19,710 nucleotides of DNA, taken from the NCBI GenBank assembly GCA_900767075.1, contig CAAFXX010000457.1:1-19710 (forward strand), in the 5' to 3' direction. Each line of letters starts with the position of its first letter. Positions within the stretch are counted from its first letter, which is position 1. The notes under the pieces are model-generated. The model had not been told where the DNA came from and made no database searches. It worked only from the letters and a program-made list of their open reading frames with translations. The position numbers were made by a program, and so were the translations under genes. Positions 14,823 to 19,710 of the stretch are shown piece after piece. This DNA comes from Bacteroidales bacterium. GTDB taxonomy: Bacteria > Bacteroidota > Bacteroidia > Bacteroidales > Muribaculaceae.

Positions 14823-17156
14823 TCAGAATAAATCACGTATTTTTTCACCGTCATTCCAATGATGGTCCTTAGGAAAGGGTTTCCCATTCCATGCTTTCTG
14901 ACTGGTGGTCGGCAACAGCGCGTCGGTCCAGAAGGGATGTGCTGCAGGAAGACCCAGAGGCAGGAATGCAAGCGATGTCATATACAGGCTTCCGTTGTTG
15001 GTATACCAGTCGGCGATATTCGGCTGCCTGCCGGCAAACCCGATTGTAAGAAATCCTCCGTCGTTGAAATTGTCTTTGCCATCGAACATCTTGTGCATCA
15101 CAGAGGTAAGGGCATTGCGTACCTGACCGTTGGAAAGTCCCGAGGGCAGCTTTTCATACCACGCCATCAGTGCAAGGGGCTGAAGCGCCGCCATTCGATA
15201 GGGAATCGACCTGCCGAAGACCGGGAAGGTGCCTTCTGGCGATATCAGGCGTTCAAGTACGATACTGAACTTCTGAGCCCGTTTTAATGCCCTGTCATAA
15301 TATTTTGAATAGTGTATCCGCGTGTATCTGCCGGTGTCTTTCATCGATTGAAGAGTCTCGAGATACATGGGGTGGAATACATAGCTGCTATAATAATCGA
15401 AAGCGAACGATGGACCGTCGGCATACCATCCGTCGCCCGTATACCACTCTTCTACCTTGCGTATGGCTGAGTTGACGCGATACTCGTCGCATAGCGCCCC
15501 CGCCTTTGCAAGAAAGCCCTCTATCGTGGATGAGAACAGCACCCAGTTTGTATAGGGCGGATCGACACGGCGAAGCTGTGTGAACTCCTCTATATACCGT
15601 TGCTTTGTCAAGGAGTCGAGGGGGGACCACAAGGCGTCATAGGCACGCAGGAAACTTTCTGCGATATATGCGGCATCGACCAATGCCTGTCCATGTCCAC
15701 GCCAGAGAAGATAATCAGGGCTACCCGGATCAACGGCATTGGCGTAGCTCTTCAACGCCATTTCACGAAGTTCCTTTCGTCTGTGACCTTCTGCCGAGTC
15801 GTCATCCGGCAATGAAAGCCACGGCGCGATGCCTGCCATGAGCCGTCCGAATGTCTCCATATAAGTGACGCCTTTATCTCGGCCGTCCCAATTGGGACTT
15901 ACCTCGACCGACATATTCTCATGAAGCTTTCCTTGCGCCATATTCGACAGGACAGGATGCGCCATCTTATAGGCAAGATCTGACCAGTAGGCACGTTCTG
16001 AATTACAGTCCTTCTCCAGATAACGCACATATTCACAGGCAGCCAGCAGAAATGCTCCGACACCAAAATCAGCTGTCGACTTTCTGTCGACCACCTGTCC
16101 GGGTATCGCCTTTTCACCGATCGGCTGTACATAACCTATGGTCCCGTCTTTCTGCAACGCGACTGTCTTCAGATAGTTCCATCCCTTCAATGCGGCATTA
16201 AGATATTCCGGTGCAGTGAAATAGCCATTGTTGATGCCCCACAGCAGACCATAGGTGAAGAAGGCAGTTCCACTCGTCTCATATCCGGGGGCGTGGGCTT
16301 CGTCAAGCATCGAGCGGCTCCAGTACCCTCCGGACTGCTGCGCCTTTACCACAGCCTCCGCCAATTCCCTATAGCGCTGTTCAAAGAAATCCCTGCGGGC
16401 ATATTCGGCTGGGAGATCCTGCAATACTTTTGCCATGCCTGCCAGCACCCAGCCGTCTCCCCGTGCCCAGAAATCCTTTTTGCCGTTGGCACTCTTATGT
16501 TTGGGATAGGTGTATTTCGCATCTCTGTAGAACAGATGCTCATCCTTGTCATACATTATGCTGTCGGCATACTGAAAATATGTGTACAGCTTGTCAAGAT
16601 ATGTCCGGTCGCCCGTTATCTTGTACATTTTGGTCATTACCGGCATCACCATATAAAGACCGTCGGCCCACCACCAGTAGTCATTGTGCGGGGTTGCCAT
16701 TTCATATTCCATTACTTCGCGGGCACGGCGAATACGTTTGTCGTCGGGCAGATTCCCATAAAGATCGGCATATGTCTGGAAACAGATCTGCCAGTCTCCG
16801 AAAAGCACGTGGTCAGGAGTCTCGCCGTAATTGTATTTCCACGCATTCCTGTTGTCGGATGTGGCGCCTTCCCAATTATTATGCTCTGCCCACTTTTCGG
16901 AATATCCGAGCCATTCCGGATTGCCTGTGAGCTTATATGCCTCCATGTTGCCGGTATGATAGGCAGCCACATGCCAGAATGGAGTCGCCTCCGGATTGTG
17001 TTCCCGTTGCCATTTGTCATTGACTTTAGAAATCGTTTCTCTTATTTTGAGCGATTCCCCGGTCGTGTCGGGTCGTGCAGACAATGCGCTTAACGCTGCA
17101 AAGCAACAGATTGCTACGCTATACCGCAATCTTCTGTCTTTTATCTGTTTTATCAT
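14823..17156 (-). CDS. GH105 unsaturated uronyl hydrolase fused to DUF2264 (GH154-like)
   Basis: A 777-residue secreted fusion. I start at ATG 17156 because it gives a clean signal peptide (KDRRLRYSVAICCFAALSALSA) 4 nt after the previous stop. An in-frame start at 17228 would overlap the upstream gene and put 24 charged residues before the signal. Residues about 35-395 are GH105. WWWADGLYM carries the predicted catalytic Asp165, and FWARGDGWVLAGMAKVL and GYETSGTAFFTYGLLWGI follow. This family hydrates and releases delta-4,5-unsaturated uronic acid from lyase products. Residues about 400-777 are DUF2264 (MAHPVLSNMAQGKL, YMETFGRLMAGIAPWL, NWVLFSSTIEGFLAKAG, WYADGPSFAFDYYSSYVFHPMYLETL). I associate that family with CAZy GH154, described as beta-glucuronidase on arabinogalactan side chains. 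The combination suggests a dual uronate remover. Both domains look complete. Confidence 0.85.
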   Translation of the reverse strand: MIKQIKDRRLRYSVAICCFAALSALSARPDTTGESLKIRETISKVNDKWQREHNPEATPFWHVAAYHTGNMEAYKLTGNPEWLGYSEKWAEHNNWEGATSDNRNAWKYNYGETPDHVLFGDWQICFQTYADLYGNLPDDKRIRRAREVMEYEMATPHNDYWWWADGLYMVMPVMTKMYKITGDRTYLDKLYTYFQYADSIMYDKDEHLFYRDAKYTYPKHKSANGKKDFWARGDGWVLAGMAKVLQDLPAEYARRDFFEQRYRELAEAVVKAQQSGGYWSRSMLDEAHAPGYETSGTAFFTYGLLWGINNGYFTAPEYLNAALKGWNYLKTVALQKDGTIGYVQPIGEKAIPGQVVDRKSTADFGVGAFLLAACEYVRYLEKDCNSERAYWSDLAYKMAHPVLSNMAQGKLHENMSVEVSPNWDGRDKGVTYMETFGRLMAGIAPWLSLPDDDSAEGHRRKELREMALKSYANAVDPGSPDYLLWRGHGQALVDAAYIAESFLRAYDALWSPLDSLTKQRYIEEFTQLRRVDPPYTNWVLFSSTIEGFLAKAGALCDEYRVNSAIRKVEEWYTGDGWYADGPSFAFDYYSSYVFHPMYLETLQSMKDTGRYTRIHYSKYYDRALKRAQKFSIVLERLISPEGTFPVFGRSIPYRMAALQPLALMAWYEKLPSGLSNGQVRNALTSVMHKMFDGKDNFNDGGFLTIGFAGRQPNIADWYTNNGSLYMTSLAFLPLGLPAAHPFWTDALLPTTSQKAWNGKPFPKDHHWNDGEKIRDLF

Positions 17157-17160
17157 GATC

Positions 17161-18237
17161 TTATTGTTGTTTCCAATAATTGATAAGGATATTTTTCTCT
17201 TCCGAGGTAATAGGGATGACTGCCCCATGTTTGGGCGAGGAGAAATTAGTTGCTTTCATCACACCGTCGTTGAATCTCCCTATATTCTTGAAATGAACGA
17301 AATCGGCAGTTTCTACAAAACCGAAGTTATGAGGAGAGATGCCGTAAATATCGTACATCAGAACCCATTTATTATCGCCTTCGCGTCGCCAGATATTAGG
17401 AGCCTCACAGGCTTTTTCTTCGGCATCCACCCATTGGGGCATATATTCCCATGGTCCTGTCGGGCGGTCGCTGAAAGCTGTCTTTATACCGCTTCCCCCG
17501 TCCTGAGCCACGTATGCCAGGCACCATCGTCCGTCAGGCATGCGGCTTATGTCGGCGTCAAGAACCGCGATATTGCCGGCAGGATATTGAAACAAGACTT
17601 TTGGTTCGCTGACAAGGGTGGTGAAGTCATCATCGGTATAAGCATAATATAAATGTGATTTCCCGTTGCCATGGCGCATCGTGAAGTATATCATCATCTT
17701 TTTAGCCTCGGGATCATATGTAGTCTCCGGAGCCCATGCACACCCTATGTCGCCGAATGTGTCAGGGAACAAACGGTCGATTCTTAGATTGGTTCGTCGC
17801 CAGTTTATAAGGTCATAGGATTTCATCAGGATGAGCCCCCTGTTGTTTCCCCATCCGAATTCGTCGGCGGAACGTTCCCATTCCGTATCTCTCAAGCCTT
17901 CCCTACGGGCGTAAATATGGAGGTCGGTCATTGCAAGATAAAATGCATTGTCGGGACCTCGCGAAATATGCGGGTCCCTGACTCCGTGTTGCTCCGCTAT
18001 TGTATCGCCCGAGATCACCGGATGGTTATTGTTTACCGCAGTGAAAGAATAGCCGTCGTCACTTGTCGCCATAAACAAGTCATGCGTGTCGTCAGTAAAA
18101 AACACGAACAGATAGGAACTCTTGTCATCAGAATTCGGCTTGATGTCCGCCCCCCTGATATAGCCGGTCGAAATCACAAGCAGCGACGTCATTGCCATTG
18201 CTGAAAGATGTAGAAGTTTTTTATGGTATGCAGGCAT
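17161..18237 (-). CDS. Secreted GH43-type five-bladed propeller glycosidase
   Basis: A 358-residue protein with an N-terminal signal region (HLSAMAMTSLLVISTGYIRGA) and one GH43-like propeller. Asp88 in GVRDPHI is the probable base, Asp229 in LDADISRMPDG the likely pKa-modulating residue and Glu278 in CEAPNIWRR the likely acid. Other propeller marks are FYLAMTDLH, CAWAPETTYDPE, MMIYFTM and DRPTGPWEYM. GH43 enzymes commonly release arabinose, xylose or galactose. The linkage cannot be told from sequence. It is first in a five-gene operon, 4 nt ahead of the GH105-DUF2264 gene. Its N-terminal layout and C-terminal PKHGAVIPIT resemble the first half of the divergent gene at 18458 (PRHGTVMPIS), so they look like paralogues. 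A -7 element lies 25 nt upstream of the ATG and an inverted repeat about 80 nt upstream. Confidence 0.82.
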   Translation of the reverse strand: MPAYHKKLLHLSAMAMTSLLVISTGYIRGADIKPNSDDKSSYLFVFFTDDTHDLFMATSDDGYSFTAVNNNHPVISGDTIAEQHGVRDPHISRGPDNAFYLAMTDLHIYARREGLRDTEWERSADEFGWGNNRGLILMKSYDLINWRRTNLRIDRLFPDTFGDIGCAWAPETTYDPEAKKMMIYFTMRHGNGKSHLYYAYTDDDFTTLVSEPKVLFQYPAGNIAVLDADISRMPDGRWCLAYVAQDGGSGIKTAFSDRPTGPWEYMPQWVDAEEKACEAPNIWRREGDNKWVLMYDIYGISPHNFGFVETADFVHFKNIGRFNDGVMKATNFSSPKHGAVIPITSEEKNILINYWKQQ

Positions 18238-18261
18238 TTTATGTAATATTTAGTTTCGATA

Positions 18262-18269
18262 CAAAGTTA
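18262..18269 (-). promoter_or_regulatory. Promoter of the five-gene enzyme operon, -7 element TAACTTTG
   Basis: The minus strand TAACTTTG is identical to the susC -7 element and matches TAnnTTTG. The start codon follows after about 25 nt. No TTTG-like -33 box is found at proper spacing, as expected if transcription depends on an activator bound at 18318-18351. Confidence 0.65.
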
Positions 18270-18303
18270 ACTTATAGAACCCGTTCGGCATATTCCAAAT
18301 ATT

Positions 18304-18351
18304 TCAATCGGGGGAGACAAATCTTTCAACAGAGGCATTGTGAAAGATTTG
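18304..18351. promoter_or_regulatory. Putative HTCS operator in the divergent enzyme promoter region
   Basis: CAAATCTTTCA (18318-18328) and TGAAAGATTTG (18341-18351) form a perfect 11-bp inverted repeat with a 12-nt spacer, about two helical turns centre to centre. TCAATCGGG (18304-18312) lies to the left. The arrangement matches 6583-6629 before susC. The flanking -7 elements at 18262-18269 and 18400-18407 are each separated from the repeat by exactly 48 nt, so a dimer bound here could activate both directions. The HTCS as ligand is inferred from locus context. Confidence 0.65.
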
Positions 18352-18399
18352 AACATGGCTTTGAAGGAATCGACAACCATGCTGCCGGCATTATTATAT

Positions 18400-18407
18400 T
18401 AAATTTG
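18400..18407 (+). promoter_or_regulatory. Promoter of the double-GH43 gene, -7 element TAAATTTG
   Basis: TAAATTTG matches the Bacteroidetes -7 consensus TAnnTTTG and lies 50 nt before the ATG at 18458. The nearest upstream TTTG (18360-18363) is too far for a normal -33 element, again suggesting activator dependence. Its distance from the inverted repeat mirrors that of the leftward promoter. Confidence 0.6.
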
Positions 18408-18457
18408 CGAGCAGGACCGGAATCAAGAATGCCGGCCATTCAACAACTGACCGAACC

Positions 18458-19710
18458 ATGAAAATATTAAGAAATTCGCGTATTCCGTCTCTGTCGGGAA
18501 TCTGCCTGACGGCAGCGATGATCTGTTCTCAATCATATGCTGCGCAAGCTGACGGAGGTTATCTATTCACGTATTTTGAAGGAACCGGACCGGGGCATCT
18601 GCAGGAGCATCTTCGTTTTGCCGTGAGCGATGATGGGTTCAACTGGAAGGCGTTGAATCATAACAGTCCTGTCATCAATTCCGATACAATCTCCCTGACG
18701 GGTGGAATTCGTGACCCCCATATTCTGCGAGGTAATGACGGTAAGACCTTTTATCTCGTAGCCACTGATATGAATACGGTACGCGACGGGTGGGGCTCCA
18801 ATCCCGGCATCGTAATGATGAAATCGCACGATCTCGTCAATTGGACCCATTCCATAATTAATCTTCCGAAGGATTATGCACGGAAATTCTCTGATGCATA
18901 TTGGGTATGGGCGCCTCAGACCCTATATAATCCGGAGTGCGGGAAATACATGGTGTATTTTACAGTACGCCCAAATGACCGGTCGAAAGGATTTACCACC
19001 TACTACGCCTATGCCAACAGTGATTTCACGGGTTTTGAAAACGAGCCCAAAGTCCTGTTCCGCACCCGGAATGGAGCAATTGACAATGATATCATGCAAG
19101 GTCCGGACGGCAGGTGGTATATGTTCTATAAGGGCAACGAGGGAGTCGGCAAAAATAACGGCATACAATATGCTGTGGCAAAGCATCCTACCGGACCATG
19201 GAAAGAAGTGCCCGGTTTTGTGGATGCCTATGCGGGAAAGACTCCTGTCGAGGGTTCCGGCATATATCGATTGTCGGACTCTGGCGAATATGTGCTGATG
19301 TATGACCTATACACATCCGGCCGTTATGAATATCAGACATCCAAGGATTTGAAAACGTTTACTAAGGAACCGAAATCATTTACCAAAGACTTTTTTCCCC
19401 GCCACGGAACGGTAATGCCTATTTCTGCCTCTGAACTTGACCGGCTGAAAAAGAAATGGGGCGACAATTCAAGTTATTCCTTCAGGTATGAAGGAAATCC
19501 GCTGATACGTCACAAACATACTGCCGACCCGGCAACAATGGTGCAGGGCGACACGCTCTGGCTTTTTACAGGATATGACGAGCCGGGGAATAAGGCAGGT
19601 TACCACATGCCGAACTGGTGCGCTTTCTCCACCACCGACATGATCAATTGGACCGAGCATCCTGTGCCGGTCTATGCCGATGACTTCAAGTGGAACGACG
19701 CACATGTGTC
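18458..19710 (+). CDS. Double GH43-type glycosidase, 3' end cut by window edge
   Basis: An open frame runs from ATG 18458 to the window end without a stop (417 codons seen). The signal peptide is at about residues 10-28 (PSLSGICLTAAMICSQSYAA). The first propeller, about residues 30-325, has Asp86 in GIRDPHI, Asp209/Asp211 in AIDNDIMQGPDG and Glu265 in VEGSGIYR as probable GH43 triad positions. It ends near RHGTVMPIS. A second GH43-like domain starts at about residue 345 (NPLIRHKHTADPATMVQGDTLWLFTGYDE, then WCAFSTTDMINWTEHP) and is incomplete. That TADPATM block resembles GH43 arabinosidase or xylosidase starts, with the Asp base. The first half resembles the divergent gene at 17161-18237. Substrate is unknown. 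Shared divergent control suggests it is a PUL member. Confidence 0.82.
   Translation, partial: MKILRNSRIPSLSGICLTAAMICSQSYAAQADGGYLFTYFEGTGPGHLQEHLRFAVSDDGFNWKALNHNSPVINSDTISLTGGIRDPHILRGNDGKTFYLVATDMNTVRDGWGSNPGIVMMKSHDLVNWTHSIINLPKDYARKFSDAYWVWAPQTLYNPECGKYMVYFTVRPNDRSKGFTTYYAYANSDFTGFENEPKVLFRTRNGAIDNDIMQGPDGRWYMFYKGNEGVGKNNGIQYAVAKHPTGPWKEVPGFVDAYAGKTPVEGSGIYRLSDSGEYVLMYDLYTSGRYEYQTSKDLKTFTKEPKSFTKDFFPRHGTVMPISASELDRLKKKWGDNSSYSFRYEGNPLIRHKHTADPATMVQGDTLWLFTGYDEPGNKAGYHMPNWCAFSTTDMINWTEHPVPVYADDFKWNDAHV

Noticed and set aside
16293..17093. 266-residue open frame antisense to the GH105 domain, and a similar one at 16996-17652
   Set aside because: Both lie opposite strongly recognised enzyme domains and show low-complexity hydrophobic/Cys-His composition typical of antisense frames.
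14823..17228. Longer start for the GH105-DUF2264 protein at 17228
   Set aside because: It overlaps the upstream GH43 gene by 68 nt and puts a charged 24-residue extension before the signal peptide. ATG 17156 follows the upstream stop after 4 nt.
18876..19298. 140-residue plus-strand open frame near the right end
   Set aside because: It is out of frame with, and fully inside, the open double-GH43 coding frame that runs from 18458 to the window end.

Overview
The window looks like part of a polysaccharide utilization locus (PUL) from a gut-type Bacteroidales. The evidence is a SusC/SusD pair, a hybrid two-component system (HTCS), several secreted carbohydrate-active enzymes, and promoters of the Bacteroidetes type (TAnnTTTG at -7). 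Muribaculaceae is my guess at family level, from general resemblance only. The first 19 bases are Illumina adapter, so the left edge is a contig end and not genomic sequence.

Layout from left to right: (1) 26-1453 (+), a secreted SGNH/sialate-O-acetylesterase-type esterase. It converges on the PUL across a 132-bp gap with two inverted repeats. (2) 6440-1586 (-), SusC then SusD, the outer-membrane glycan importer. (3) 6441-7108, a 668-bp non-coding stretch holding the susC promoter, a probable operator and two adjacent MITE-like inverted-repeat elements. (4) 11161-7109 (-), the HTCS sensor/regulator with its own promoter. (5) 18237-11280 (-), a tight five-gene operon: GH43-type propeller enzyme, GH105-DUF2264 fusion, L-rhamnose mutarotase (rhaM), DUF4861 protein, and GH43-BNR_4 fusion. 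(6) 18238-18457, a divergent promoter region. (7) 18458 onward (+), a double GH43-type protein cut by the right edge.

The enzymes suggest a working model (inference). The BNR_4 propeller family includes lyases acting on rhamnose- and uronate-rich glycans. GH105 removes the unsaturated uronate that a lyase leaves. DUF2264 is the family I associate with CAZy GH154 (beta-glucuronidase), and RhaM interconverts the anomers of freed L-rhamnose. GH43 enzymes, including one of exo-beta-1,3-galactanase type, would trim arabinose or the galactan. Together this best fits rhamnose-capped glucuronic acid side chains, as on plant arabinogalactan proteins or gum-arabic-like glycans. Rhamnogalacturonan is the main alternative.

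The most notable non-coding signal is a shared regulatory module. The sequences upstream of susC and in the divergent enzyme promoter region share an inverted repeat (CAAATCTTTCA / TGAAAGATTTG), a TCAATCGGG box and a -7 element at nearly identical spacing. In the divergent region the two -7 elements lie exactly symmetrically around the inverted repeat. This is a strong candidate for the operator of the locus HTCS.
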